64,000 bases of DNA from DATKYQ01 sp035528415 (GTDB lineage Bacteria > Myxococcota > B64-G9): assembly GCA_035528415.1 (NCBI GenBank), contig DATKYQ010000043.1:1-64000 (forward strand), written 5' to 3'. Numbering within the stretch: position 1 is the stretch's first letter; each line of letters opens with the position of its first letter. Shown piece after piece: positions 23,418 through 41,970 of this stretch. The position numbers were made by a program, and so were the translations under genes. The notes under the pieces are model-generated. The model ran no database searches, had not been told where the DNA came from, and saw nothing but the letters and a program-made list of their open reading frames with translations.

Positions 23418-25148
23418 ATGAGACAGACTATCTATCTTGTTTTCGCGCAGGTCTTGCTGATCGGGGGATGCGCATCCGGGCCGCGGCCGGCGGTCGAGGA
23501 GAAGAAAGTGACGCAGCCAAAAGCGGAAACCACGGCCGATGTGGAAGCCGATCTGGGGAAATTCATTGCGGCGCACGTGGTTCTTGTGGCCCCGTTGCAG
23601 AAGCAGATGAATCTCGCCTTCTGGGACGCCAGCGTCACCGGCACAAAGGACGCCTACAAGAAGAACGCCGAGTTGGAGCTGGCCATTCGCAAGCTCTATT
23701 CGAACCGCGAGAACTTCGCCTACCTGAAGAAGGTTCGAGCGGCCGGCAAGGTAAAAGACGTTCTTCTCGCGCGCCAACTCGAGATCCTGTTTCTCGATTT
23801 CCAAGAGAACCAGATCGACCCAGGCTTGATGGAGAAGACGGTCAAGCTATCCAACGAGGTGCAGGAGACATTTAACACTTATCGCGGTGTTGTGGACGGA
23901 CACAAGGTGACCGACAACAAGATCTACGACATCCTCAAGTCGTCGAGCGACTCGAAAAAGCGCCAGGTGGCCTGGGAGGCTTACAAGAAACGCGGTGCCC
24001 TGGTGAGCGCCAAGGTGGTCGAGTTAGCTAAATTGCGCAACCAGGCGGCCCGTTCGTTGGGTTACGACAACTTCTACAACATGCGCCTGAAACTGATCGA
24101 GCAGGACCCGGCGGCGATCAAGAAGATCTTCGACGACCTGGCCGCCCGGACCGACGAGCCCTTCAAGAAGCTGATGCAACGGGTCAACGCGGCCCTGGCC
24201 AAGCGTTATGGCATAAAGCCCGAGGAACTCATGCCCTGGCACTACGAGGATCCATTCTTCCAGGAGGGGCCGGCCATCGGTAAGGTCGACCTGGACAGGT
24301 TTTTCAAGGGCACGAACCAGAAGGCCCTGGTGACCTCGTACTACCAGGGCATCGGGCTCGACCCGGCCGATATCCTGGCCCGCTCGGACCTTTTTGCCAA
24401 GCCGGACAAGATGCCGCACGCCTTCTGCACCGACATCGATCGCCAGGGCGACGTGCGTATCCTGGCCAACCTCAACCCGACCGAGATGCAGACCTCGACC
24501 TTGCTGCACGAGACGGGGCACGGAGTTTTCAGTAAGTACATCGACCGCAAGCTACCCTGGCTGCTGCGAAGCGAGTCGCACGAGTTCACCACCGAGGCTA
24601 TTGCCATGCTCTTCGGCCGGCTGACCCGCAATCCGGGCTGGTTGCTTGCGATGCTCAAGGTGCCGGCCGACCAAATCAAGCCGCTGGTTGAAGACATCCA
24701 TTTTCAGCAGCGCCTGGGAATGCTGGTGATGGCGCGTTGGACCATGGTGGTGGTCAACTTCGAGCGCGGGCTGTATGCCGATCCGGATCAGGATCTGAAC
24801 AAGCTGTGGTGGGATCTGAAAAAGCGCTACCAGCTTCTGACGCCGCCCGAACGCCCGCAGGGCGCGGCCGACTGGGCTTCGAAGATCCACATCGCCGCCT
24901 GGCCTGTATACTATCACAACTATATGCTGGGCGAGATGATGGCCAGCCAGCTGCACTACTACCTGGCCCGCGAGATTTTGAAAATCGCCCCCCAGGACAT
25001 GGACTACGTAGGCCTCCCCGAGATCGGCAAGTTCCTGACAGAAAAAATCTTCGCACCCGGCAAGAGCCTGCGTTGGGATCAATTCCTGAACAAGGCCACC
25101 GGCGAGACCCTCAATCCAAAGTACTTCGTCGAGCAGTTCGTAAAGTAG
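23418..25148 (+). CDS. M2/M3-like zinc peptidase lipoprotein
   Basis: A 576-residue protein from ATG 23418 (AGGGAG upstream) with a lipobox (LLIGGC, Cys18). The body is alpha-helical and contains the gluzincin motif STLLHETGHGVFS with third ligand Glu in SHEFTTEAIAMLFG, the pattern of angiotensin-converting-enzyme-like M2 and oligopeptidase M3 enzymes. LRNQAARSLGYDNFYNMRL and the late YYHNYMLGEMMASQLHYYL also fit M2-type bacterial peptidases. It probably cleaves short peptides in the periplasm. A single gene with its own promoter, ending 18 bp before the convergent hybrid kinase. Confidence 0.85.
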   Translation: MRQTIYLVFAQVLLIGGCASGPRPAVEEKKVTQPKAETTADVEADLGKFIAAHVVLVAPLQKQMNLAFWDASVTGTKDAYKKNAELELAIRKLYSNRENFAYLKKVRAAGKVKDVLLARQLEILFLDFQENQIDPGLMEKTVKLSNEVQETFNTYRGVVDGHKVTDNKIYDILKSSSDSKKRQVAWEAYKKRGALVSAKVVELAKLRNQAARSLGYDNFYNMRLKLIEQDPAAIKKIFDDLAARTDEPFKKLMQRVNAALAKRYGIKPEELMPWHYEDPFFQEGPAIGKVDLDRFFKGTNQKALVTSYYQGIGLDPADILARSDLFAKPDKMPHAFCTDIDRQGDVRILANLNPTEMQTSTLLHETGHGVFSKYIDRKLPWLLRSESHEFTTEAIAMLFGRLTRNPGWLLAMLKVPADQIKPLVEDIHFQQRLGMLVMARWTMVVVNFERGLYADPDQDLNKLWWDLKKRYQLLTPPERPQGAADWASKIHIAAWPVYYHNYMLGEMMASQLHYYLAREILKIAPQDMDYVGLPEIGKFLTEKIFAPGKSLRWDQFLNKATGETLNPKYFVEQFVK

Positions 25149-25166
25149 TCTTGCGGGTCAGGTGTT

Positions 25167-26951
<1,785 letters not shown>

Positions 26952-27030
26952 CCTGCCATCAACGCCTCGTGAACCGTGACGCTCCAGATTTATAGACCGG
27001 CGGGCTCTGTAAGTGCAAGTGGATTCACGT

Positions 27031-27744
27031 TCAGGAATCGTCGCGCCACTCGACGACGATACGCCTGTCGAAACGGTGCGCTTGCGCCGCTGTGTCGTCG
27101 TAGCCGGGATCTCCCATGAATTCCCGGGCGCGGGCGGCGGCCTGTTCGACCAGCGACATGAACAGCAAGAAGGCGGCCAGCACGATCAGCCAGCCGGAGG
27201 TGAACAACCCCAGTACGGCCAGGCTCGCAGCCAGCCAGCGGGCCAGGCGGGCGGATACGGCAGTGGCGCGGTAGAAACCCATCCGGCGGGCCAGATAGGC
27301 GCGGAACACACGGCCACCATCCATCGGCAGGGCCGGCAGGAGGTTGAAGACACCCAGCATGAGATTAATCTTGGCCAGCATCCACAGGCTGCCCGAAGCG
27401 CTGACCCAGGCTAGAATGCCCAGTATCGCCGCCAGCGCCAGACTCGTGGCAGGGCCCATCAAGGCCACCTCGATCTCGTCGGACGAGGTGCGCATATTGG
27501 CCGCCATGCGGGCCATCCCACCGAACGGGTAGAGCGAGATATCGACAATCTGCACACCCAGCCGGCGCGCCGTCAAAGCGTGTCCCAGCTCGTGCAATAC
27601 GACCGAGGCGAAGACGGCGATCATCAGCGCAAGTCCGTATAGGCCGCCACCGCTGAACAGCACGAAAGCCAGGAAGATTACAAGGCTTACGTGCATCCGG
27701 ATGGGAAAACCGAACAGCCGGCCGATATCGTATGACCACTTCAT
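27031..27744 (-). CDS. Site-2 protease family membrane metalloprotease
   Basis: A 237-residue, multi-helix protein. The zinc motif HELGHALTARRLG lies in the second membrane segment and the second conserved site NLLPALPMDGGRVFRAYL in a later one, together giving the S2P/SpoIVFB-like active site. These enzymes cut substrate helices within the membrane in signalling or quality control. No PDZ domain or CBS pair is attached, and the C-terminal 40 residues are soluble and charged. Same strand as the PilZ gene upstream, 122 bp away. Confidence 0.87.
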   Translation of the reverse strand: MKWSYDIGRLFGFPIRMHVSLVIFLAFVLFSGGGLYGLALMIAVFASVVLHELGHALTARRLGVQIVDISLYPFGGMARMAANMRTSSDEIEVALMGPATSLALAAILGILAWVSASGSLWMLAKINLMLGVFNLLPALPMDGGRVFRAYLARRMGFYRATAVSARLARWLAASLAVLGLFTSGWLIVLAAFLLFMSLVEQAAARAREFMGDPGYDDTAAQAHRFDRRIVVEWRDDS

Positions 27745-27866
27745 CCCACGTCACGCTCCAAATCCCAATATAGGGCTTGCGCGGAAGTTTTCAAGGCTCC
27801 GGGAGGAAAAGACACCGCAGTCGCACTAGATGTTTCGATCGACCGCCGGGAAGGGTCGCTGGATAT

Positions 27867-28256
27867 TCAGGCGGCGGCCAGTTGGATCTGCAGGGAGGTG
27901 TTATCCAGCCAACGGGCCAGGCGACGCTCGTTCTCGAAGGATATACTGCTGAAGCAACCGCGGATACCGAGCCAGCCGTTGGCCCGTGTGTGGCCCAGCA
28001 CCGTGCCGCCGGCGTGAATCCAGTTGACAGTGCCCGGCAGGCGAAAGAGAAGATCGACTCCTGCGCCAGGTTCGTACTCGCACTCTCCTTCGAAGCAGAA
28101 GCCGCCGATGCCCACGTTGCCGCGGCGCTCGACGAAGGTGCCGGTGCCGCGGTAGCGCGCGAACATAGTGATGTTGTAGCGCGTCGATTCACGCTCGTTG
28201 ATCGCGGGCTTTAGCGGTTGTCTTTTGAAGATGCGTCTGAGCGGGTTATAAATCAT
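27867..28256 (-). CDS. PilZ-domain protein with altered second motif
   Basis: A 129-residue protein from ATG 28256, set by GGGAGG 8-13 nt upstream. A single PilZ domain covers residues 20-125: the RxxxR motif is present in ERESTRYNI, but the D/NxSxxG motif reads NVGIGG, with Gly in place of Ser, so c-di-GMP affinity may be reduced. The rest (VDLLFRLPG, TVLGHTRANGWLGIRGCF) is normal for the fold. No other domain is attached. It is divergent from the S1 gene, with a CRP-like palindrome in between. Confidence 0.75.
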   Translation of the reverse strand: MIYNPLRRIFKRQPLKPAINERESTRYNITMFARYRGTGTFVERRGNVGIGGFCFEGECEYEPGAGVDLLFRLPGTVNWIHAGGTVLGHTRANGWLGIRGCFSSISFENERRLARWLDNTSLQIQLAAA

Positions 28257-28365
28257 GGCTTCAACCTCCCTTTGTGGTTCTCTCGTTCGGCTGGCTATAT
28301 TAACGGTCGAGTTCGGAAAAATCTTCACCGAAAAAACAAATTTATATATAAAAATCATATAGTTG

Positions 28366-28379
28366 GTGATCGCGATCAC
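28366..28379. promoter_or_regulatory. CRP/FNR-like palindromic operator
   Basis: A perfect 14-bp palindrome, GTGATCGCGATCAC, next to an AT-rich block (28331-28360) upstream of the minus-strand PilZ gene and about 35 bp before the S1 promoter. It resembles the TGTGA-N6-TCACA site of CRP/FNR-family regulators without the outer T/A pair. Which regulator binds is unknown. Confidence 0.4.
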
Positions 28380-28414
28380 GTTTTTCGGCTGCCTTTGTGC
28401 CGGCGATCACGCTC

Positions 28415-28443
28415 TTGCGGACGCAACTGCTACGTGCTATAGC
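28415..28443 (+). promoter_or_regulatory. Likely extended -10 promoter of the S1 gene
   Basis: TTGCGG (28415-28420), a 17-bp spacer and TATAGC (28438-28443) preceded by TGC, an extended -10. The transcript would start near 28450, just ahead of the AAGGAGG ribosome site (28458-28464). Confidence 0.45.
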
Positions 28444-28472
28444 TGCAGCGCATCGTAAGGAGGAGAGCCTTG

Positions 28473-29951
28473 ATGGACGAAGGTCACGACGGCAAGGAGA
28501 TCGAGCACAAGAACGACGAAGTGGAGCCTGCTGGGGAGGATCTCGACCAGGCCGAGCAGCGCATGTTTCTCGAGGCCATGCAGGGCGAGATCACTGCGGG
28601 AACGACGCGGCGCGGGGAAATGGTGAAAGGCTCCATCGTCGCCATCACGGATGATTTCGCCGTGGTGGATCTGGGCGGTAAGAGCGAGGGCATCCTGTCG
28701 CTGGCAGAACTCAAGCGAGACGATGATAAGATTCCCGCGGTCGGCGACGAGGTCGAAGCCTGCGTGCTGTCCAACGGAGCGGACGGGCTGATACTCAGCC
28801 AACAGCTGGCCAAGGGGATTCACGATCGCGAGTTCCTCGATGAGGCTGCCCGCAGCAAGATTCCGGTGCAGGGCAGGGTAATCTCGCGCAACAAGGGCGG
28901 CTTTGATGTCGAGGTAGCCGGCCTGCGCGGCTTTTGTCCAATAAGTCAAATCGAGTTGCGATACTGCGAGGACCCGGACGTCCACCTTGAGCAGAAGTAC
29001 AACTTCTTGATCACCAAGTACGATACCTCCGGCCGCCGGCCTGACATGGTGCTATCGCGCCGGGCCCTTCTGGAGGCCGAGGCCAAGAAGATGGCCGCCG
29101 AGTTACTCAAGAACCTGGCCGAGGGCGACATCCTCAACGGCACGATCAGATCGATTCGCGATTTCGGCGCCTTTGTCGATCTCGGCGGTCTGGATGGCTT
29201 GTTGCCGGTATCTGAGATCTCGTACGAACGAGTGGCCGACCCGCGAGACGTTCTTACGGAAGGCGAGGAGATCCACGTCCAGGTGATCTCCATCGAGCAG
29301 GGAGGAGAGCGCATCACCCTTAGTCTCAAGCGCCTCGAGATCGATCCCTGGGACGAGGCGCTTATGAACTTTCCCGAGGGCAGCAGGCAGACAGGCAAGG
29401 TCGTGCGCCTGGAGCCCTTCGGGGCCTTCGTGCAACTTGGCCCGGGCGTGGACGGCTTGATTCATATCTCGAATCTGAATGTTCCCGAAAGAGTTTCCCA
29501 CCCGCGGAACGTGCTGCAGCTTGACGAAGAGGTCAGCGTCGAGGTGCTCTCGGTAGATCCCCAGCAGCGCCGTATCGGACTGGCCCGGGTTCCAGGAGAT
29601 GGAGAATTCGGAGAGGTGCCCGTGGCCGGCGCCGTGGTCGAGGGCAAGGTCGACAGCGTGGTCAACTTCGGTGTTTTTGTGACACTTGGTCCCGGCCGTA
29701 AGGGGTTGGTGCCAAACGTCGAGATGGGAACATCCAAGGGCACCGATCACCGCAAGCAGTTCAAGCCCGGCACGCCGATCAAGGTCAAGGTGCTCGAGGT
29801 GACCGAGAATGGGCGGCGCATCAGCCTGAGCCGCCAGGCCGCCCTGCAGGAGGTCGAGCGGGCCGATTTCGATAAGTACGTAGAAAAAGAAAGTGACGCT
29901 TCGTCGGCGGGTTTCGGCACGCTGGGCGATTTATTGAAGGAGAAAAAGTAG
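28473..29951 (+). CDS. S1-domain RNA-binding protein (ribosomal protein S1-like)
   Basis: A 492-residue protein from ATG 28473 with AAGGAGG 8 nt upstream. Five S1 domains of about 70 residues follow one another from residue 50, with clear signature turns in the third to fifth (FGAFVDLGGLDGLLPVSEIS, FGAFVQLGPGVDGLIHISNL, FGVFVTLGPGRKGLVPN). The first two are more divergent, as in genuine S1 where they bind the ribosome. Enterobacterial S1 has six domains; five is common elsewhere. Whether this is the main rpsA or a paralogue cannot be settled from the window. The first cyclophilin follows 31 bp later. Confidence 0.85.
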   Translation: MDEGHDGKEIEHKNDEVEPAGEDLDQAEQRMFLEAMQGEITAGTTRRGEMVKGSIVAITDDFAVVDLGGKSEGILSLAELKRDDDKIPAVGDEVEACVLSNGADGLILSQQLAKGIHDREFLDEAARSKIPVQGRVISRNKGGFDVEVAGLRGFCPISQIELRYCEDPDVHLEQKYNFLITKYDTSGRRPDMVLSRRALLEAEAKKMAAELLKNLAEGDILNGTIRSIRDFGAFVDLGGLDGLLPVSEISYERVADPRDVLTEGEEIHVQVISIEQGGERITLSLKRLEIDPWDEALMNFPEGSRQTGKVVRLEPFGAFVQLGPGVDGLIHISNLNVPERVSHPRNVLQLDEEVSVEVLSVDPQQRRIGLARVPGDGEFGEVPVAGAVVEGKVDSVVNFGVFVTLGPGRKGLVPNVEMGTSKGTDHRKQFKPGTPIKVKVLEVTENGRRISLSRQAALQEVERADFDKYVEKESDASSAGFGTLGDLLKEKK

Positions 29952-29982
29952 TAGTCAACCTTTATCCTGAGGGAGTGTGAGC

Positions 29983-30480
29983 ATGGCTGATACGCAAGCG
30001 CTAATCAAGACGAAACAGGGAGATATACAGGTAACCTTGCATGGAGACTCGGCGCCTCTATCGGTGCAGAACTTCATCCAGTATGCCAACGATGGGCACT
30101 ATAATGGGACTATCTTCCACCGGGTCATTCCCAACTTCATGGTCCAAGGAGGCGGGTTTGATGCGGGGCTCAGTCAAAAAGACACCCGCGAGCCTATAAA
30201 GAACGAGGCCGATAACGGGCTGAAAAACGAGCGCGGCACACTGGCCATGGCGCGCACCTCGGTAGTCGACTCGGCCACCAGCCAGTTCTTCATCAACCTC
30301 AAGAACAACAGCTTTTTGGATCACGGTTCGCGTGATTTCGGCTACGCCGTTTTCGCTAAGGTGACCGGGGGCATGGACGTCGTCGACGCCATCGCCGGCC
30401 TGCCCACCGGCGCCAAGGGTCCGTTTTCCCAGGACTGCCCCAAAGAAGACGTGATCATAGAGTCGATCAAGATACTGTGA
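29983..30480 (+). CDS. Cytoplasmic cyclophilin-type peptidyl-prolyl isomerase
   Basis: A 165-residue cyclophilin without a signal peptide, catalysing cis-trans isomerisation of prolyl bonds. The active-site stretch GTIFHRVIPNFMVQGGGFDA includes the catalytic Arg and Phe, and the later LAMARTSVVDSATSQFFINL and FLDHGSRDFGYAVFAKVTGG complete the fold. ATG 29983 is chosen because GAGGGAG lies 8 nt upstream; a GTG two codons earlier is possible. The next gene, 15 bp on, encodes an exported paralogue, so the pair looks like a tandem duplication in which one copy gained a signal peptide. Confidence 0.9.
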   Translation: MADTQALIKTKQGDIQVTLHGDSAPLSVQNFIQYANDGHYNGTIFHRVIPNFMVQGGGFDAGLSQKDTREPIKNEADNGLKNERGTLAMARTSVVDSATSQFFINLKNNSFLDHGSRDFGYAVFAKVTGGMDVVDAIAGLPTGAKGPFSQDCPKEDVIIESIKIL

Positions 30481-30495
30481 GAGAAAGGAACGTCA

Positions 30496-31080
30496 ATGAA
30501 AACGAAAGTCGTAGCCGGGTTGATCTTGGGATTGAGTCTCTGTCTTTACGGATCCGTCATGGCCGGGCCGAATAAGGCCCCGGCCAACCCGACGGTAGTC
30601 ATCAAGACCAGCCTGGGCACAATCGAGGCCGTCCTCTATAAGGACAAGGCGCCCATCTCGGTGGACAACTTCGTGAAATACGCCAAGGACAAGGCCTACG
30701 ATGGGACAATCTTCCATCGCATTATTCCCAACTTCATGATCCAGGGCGGAGGTTTCGATGCCAAGTTTCAAAAGCGCACCACCCGCGCGCCGATCAAGAA
30801 CGAGGCCGAAAACGGGCTGAAGAACGAGCGCGGCACGTTGGCCATGGCGCGCACCGCGGCGGTCGATTCGGCGACCAACCAGTTCTTCATCAATCTCAAG
30901 GACAACACCTTCCTCGATCACGGTGTGCGCGATTTCGGCTACGCAATCTTCGGCAAGGTGACCAAGGGCATGAAGGTGGTCGACGCCCTTGCCAAGGTCA
31001 AGACGGGCGCCCGTGGCCCCTTCGGCCAGAGCTGCCCCCTGCAGGACGTAACCATCGAATCCATCACGGTAAAGAAGTAA
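30496..31080 (+). CDS. Exported cyclophilin-type peptidyl-prolyl isomerase
   Basis: A 194-residue paralogue of the preceding gene with a Sec signal (MKTKVVAGLILGLSLCLYG, cleavage near VMAG). Active-site motifs are kept (GTIFHRIIPNFMIQGGGFDA, ATNQFFINLKDNTFLDHG). It should act in the periplasm, helping exported or outer-membrane proteins to fold. AGAAAGGA precedes the ATG by 7 nt. Its last 17 bp overlap the end of the convergent phosphopantetheinyl transferase gene. Confidence 0.9.
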   Translation: MKTKVVAGLILGLSLCLYGSVMAGPNKAPANPTVVIKTSLGTIEAVLYKDKAPISVDNFVKYAKDKAYDGTIFHRIIPNFMIQGGGFDAKFQKRTTRAPIKNEAENGLKNERGTLAMARTAAVDSATNQFFINLKDNTFLDHGVRDFGYAIFGKVTKGMKVVDALAKVKTGARGPFGQSCPLQDVTIESITVKK

Positions 31081-31743
31081 CAGCCGAAATTTTTGCGATT
31101 GCCATGGCCAGGCTGTCGTCTTCCGACAGGCGCCAGTAAGTCCCGGGACGGGTACCGTCTTTCAACACTGCCTCGGCCTTCTTCCAGACCCCCGTGGGAA
31201 AATGATCCAGCGCCAGCACCTCGACACTGGTGGCGCTTTCGTGAAAGCCGGTTCGGCGGGCTTTCAGCACGGCTTCCTTGATGCACCAGATCACGGTGGC
31301 CAGCTTGTCGCGGGTGCCGGCGGGAAGGGCAGCAAGGCGCAGGCGCTCGCCTTGCGTGTAGTAGTCTTCCATGAAGCTTTGGGGCCTGGCTGCTACCAGC
31401 TCAATATCGGCGCCTAGCAGGCCCTCGTTCTCGGGACAGACTGCGCACAGGGCACGCTCGCCGGTGTGCGAGATCGACAGCGAGAGCGGCAGTACCCGCC
31501 CGTAGGCCATGGGTTGGGGCCAGCCATCGGGAGTGCGGTGCACCTGAATGCCGCGAAAAGGCAAGTCCCGCCCGCCGTCGGCCGCGGCCTGCTTGACGAG
31601 CAGGGTCTTGGCCGCCGCGCGTCCCAACAGCCACTGGCGGTGGCGGCCTGGATGCCTGAAACGCTTGCCCTCACAGACCTCCTGCCGACAGAGGAAAACA
31701 CCCCGGTCAAGCGCCGGGCCGGGGTGGGCTAGAAGCCAGCGGA

Positions 31744-31747
<4 letters not shown>
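31064..31747 (-). CDS. 4'-phosphopantetheinyl transferase (Sfp type)
   Basis: A 227-residue Sfp-like transferase that moves phosphopantetheine from CoA to carrier proteins. Landmarks: LSISHTGERALCAV, the metal-binding GADIELVAARP and the WCIKEAVLKA helix, all in normal order and spacing. Its ATG overlaps the stop of the giant synthase by 4 bp (ATGA), so the two are translationally coupled and this enzyme is almost certainly dedicated to the synthase's three carrier domains. Those domains present Thr instead of Ser, so its acceptor specificity is of interest. The 3' end overlaps the convergent cyclophilin by 17 bp. Confidence 0.9.
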
Positions 31748-39867
<8,120 letters not shown>

Positions 39868-39918
39868 GTGCGTCTCCTGGTTGCGATTTTCGCCTGCTGT
39901 TTGCGATGGGCCATCGGC

Positions 39919-41559
39919 TCAGTTTGCAAAGATTTCCCGGGCCACCTCGCCCAGGTCGTCGAGCTTGCCCGAAAGGCCCTGGTAGATTCCGTCGACCTCG
40001 ATCAGTTGCACGAAAGAAGTCAGAAAGGAACCGGTCAGCGCCCCCGAACCAGCGATTATCCCCAGCCCCTCTGATGTCACTTCCTGTGAGACTTGGCGTG
40101 CCCATAGGCGGCTCATGGTGGCCAGGGTGGGCAGGGAATACCTCGATGTGCCGGGATCTTTAGATGCCACTTTGCGGCAGAAAGCCGCGGCGACTTCAAG
40201 GTGAGCACACATCATGCCCAGCGTGAACAAGACGTGCTGGTTGCGCGTCAGGTGCTTGACTCGGCAAACCTCCATTATCTCAGCCAGTGCGCGTGCGCTG
40301 CGGGCGGTCACGGTGGCACCGCATCCCGGCATCGATTGTTCGCAGCGAGCGAGGTCGGCTGCCAGATTCTTGTAGTTGGCTCCTCTGGTCATCAGGTGCA
40401 GGCGCCAGCGGTCCTGGGCTATGCTGCGCTGGCAGATTTCGGTGGTGCCCTCGTAGATACAGGTAATGCGCACGTCGCGCTTGAGCTTCTCCACCTCGTA
40501 GGCGTTCATATATCCGTAGCCGCCGAGAGCCTGGATAGCGGCCTCGGCGGCGGCGTTGCCTGACTCGGTGGCGGTCATCTTGGCCACGGCGCCATCCACC
40601 TCGAGGCTTTCCTCACCAGAATCCAGCCGCCGGGCGACGTATTCGATGTGTGCCCGTGAGGCTTCAAGCGCCACGACATGCGGCACGATCAGCTTGTGGG
40701 TCCAGCCCGGCTTCTCGCACAGCAGCGAGCCGCCCTGGTATCTTTCCTTGCCGTACTCGATGGCTCTCTCGATGGCCACGACTCCTACGCCCAGCCCGAA
40801 AGAGGCCACCATTACACGCGTATAGCCGAAAACCTTGGCCGCCTGCCTGAGGCCCTGGCCCTCTACGCCGCCCAGCAGATTGGCGGCCGGAACACGGACA
40901 TCGTCGAGGCTGATCGGCGTGGTGTTCGAGGCGCGAATGCCGTGTTTTATCTCAGACGGCCCGGGCTCGAAGCCTTTCGTTCCACGTTCGATCACGAAGA
41001 AAGACGGCCCGTTCGGCGTCACGGCCAGCACGGTGTACAAGTCGGCGATGCCGCCGTTGGTGATGAACTGCTTGTTGCCGTTGAGCAGGTAGGCTGTGGT
41101 CTTGCCGTCTTCGATGACCGGTGTGGCTTTGGTCTTGATATGAGCCAGATCGGATCCAGCCGAAGGCTCGGTGACGGCATATGCCACCACCAGGCCTTCC
41201 TCGGCCACTTTGCCCATCCAGTGTTTCTTTTGCTCGTCCGTGCCGCCGACCCTGATGGGGTCGGTTCCCAGCGAGACACCCAGGAGAGAGGTGGCGATTC
41301 CCAGGTCGATACTGGCTACCAGTTCTGAAATCTGGAAGATCTCCATCGCTCCGCCCCCCAGCCCGCCGTAGGCTGTTGGGATGAAGGCCAGGTGCAAGCC
41401 GACCTCGGGGCCCAGAAGTTCCCTGATCAACTCCTCGGGGCAGCGTTCTTCCCGGTCTAAAGCCAGGCGTGTATCGATATCCAGGCGCCGCTTGGCGAAA
41501 CTTTTTATTGTTGAAAGGACGAGATCGAGTTCTTCTTTCTCCATCTCCGGCTGAATCAT
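39919..41559 (-). CDS. Acyl-CoA dehydrogenase
   Basis: A 546-residue flavoprotein. ATG 41559 is chosen because GGGAG lies 6 nt upstream; longer frames reach 41640 but cross the promoter. ACAD marks: VVAYAVTEPSAGSDLAHIKT (FAD-contact block), KQFITNGGIADLYTVLAV, the arginine-rich FGYTRVMVASFGLGVG, GGYGYMNAYEVEKLKRD and the catalytic Glu in CIYEGTTEICQ. A C-terminal extension of about 150 residues makes it longer than the usual 380-400. It is the first gene of the synthase operon, 51 bp upstream. It may desaturate an acyl-CoA starter or product; the synthase itself has no enoylreductase. Substrate unknown. Confidence 0.9.
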   Translation of the reverse strand: MIQPEMEKEELDLVLSTIKSFAKRRLDIDTRLALDREERCPEELIRELLGPEVGLHLAFIPTAYGGLGGGAMEIFQISELVASIDLGIATSLLGVSLGTDPIRVGGTDEQKKHWMGKVAEEGLVVAYAVTEPSAGSDLAHIKTKATPVIEDGKTTAYLLNGNKQFITNGGIADLYTVLAVTPNGPSFFVIERGTKGFEPGPSEIKHGIRASNTTPISLDDVRVPAANLLGGVEGQGLRQAAKVFGYTRVMVASFGLGVGVVAIERAIEYGKERYQGGSLLCEKPGWTHKLIVPHVVALEASRAHIEYVARRLDSGEESLEVDGAVAKMTATESGNAAAEAAIQALGGYGYMNAYEVEKLKRDVRITCIYEGTTEICQRSIAQDRWRLHLMTRGANYKNLAADLARCEQSMPGCGATVTARSARALAEIMEVCRVKHLTRNQHVLFTLGMMCAHLEVAAAFCRKVASKDPGTSRYSLPTLATMSRLWARQVSQEVTSEGLGIIAGSGALTGSFLTSFVQLIEVDGIYQGLSGKLDDLGEVAREIFAN

Positions 41560-41601
41560 TTCAAACTCCCTTCGTAACAAACTGCCGCTCTCGTAAAACA
41601 G

Positions 41602-41630
41602 GATATATTTCGAGTGGTTAGAGACTACAA
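41602..41630 (-). promoter_or_regulatory. Likely promoter of the lipid-synthase operon
   Basis: On the minus strand TTGTAG (41630-41625) and TATATC (41607-41602) are 17 bp apart, giving a start near 41595 and a leader of about 36 nt with the GGGAG ribosome site. Confidence 0.5.
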
Positions 41631-41933
41631 ACCAACCCAATGTATGCCATGAGTTGGCCAGCCTTCATGCAAGAGATGTGCCTTATCTGTAACTGTTTGA
41701 TTTATTGGATTTACACGCGGTGTCAAACACTGTCCGGGGGTCGATTTTTTCCACCGGGTGTGAAACGGTTTTCACTAATCTTCGATCCGACCTGCCGGTT
41801 TCTAATATTCTGTTTTGAAATCAGCTAATAAGAATGTTTCCGGCACTATGCCCGCGCTTGTAGGCATGGGGGCGGATGTGCGAAAAGGTGGTGGCAGGTG
41901 CGTTCCGGACTTCTCTGTTCTGTGGTCTGATGT
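41631..41933. other. Divergent intergenic region without a gene
   Basis: About 300 bp between the synthase operon promoter and the sigma-factor promoter. It is more AT-rich than its surroundings and contains a short inverted sequence around GTGAAACGGTTTTCAC (near 41769-41784). An in-frame extension of the sigma gene reaches 41815 but has no ribosome site or family similarity. I see no RNA gene. Confidence 0.4.
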
Positions 41934-41963
41934 TTGTGTCTCTTGTGCGAGATGGGGTAGAAT
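41934..41963 (+). promoter_or_regulatory. Possible promoter of the sigma-factor gene
   Basis: TTGTGT (41934-41939), an 18-bp spacer and TAGAAT (41958-41963). Transcription would start at about 41970, directly at the ATG (41971), implying a leaderless message; this fits the lack of a convincing ribosome site. Confidence 0.35.
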
Positions 41964-41970
41964 CAAAGGC

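Noticed and set aside
41815..41970. N-terminal extension of the sigma factor from TTG 41815
   Set aside because: No ribosome site, no sigma similarity before residue 53, and the likely promoter lies inside it.
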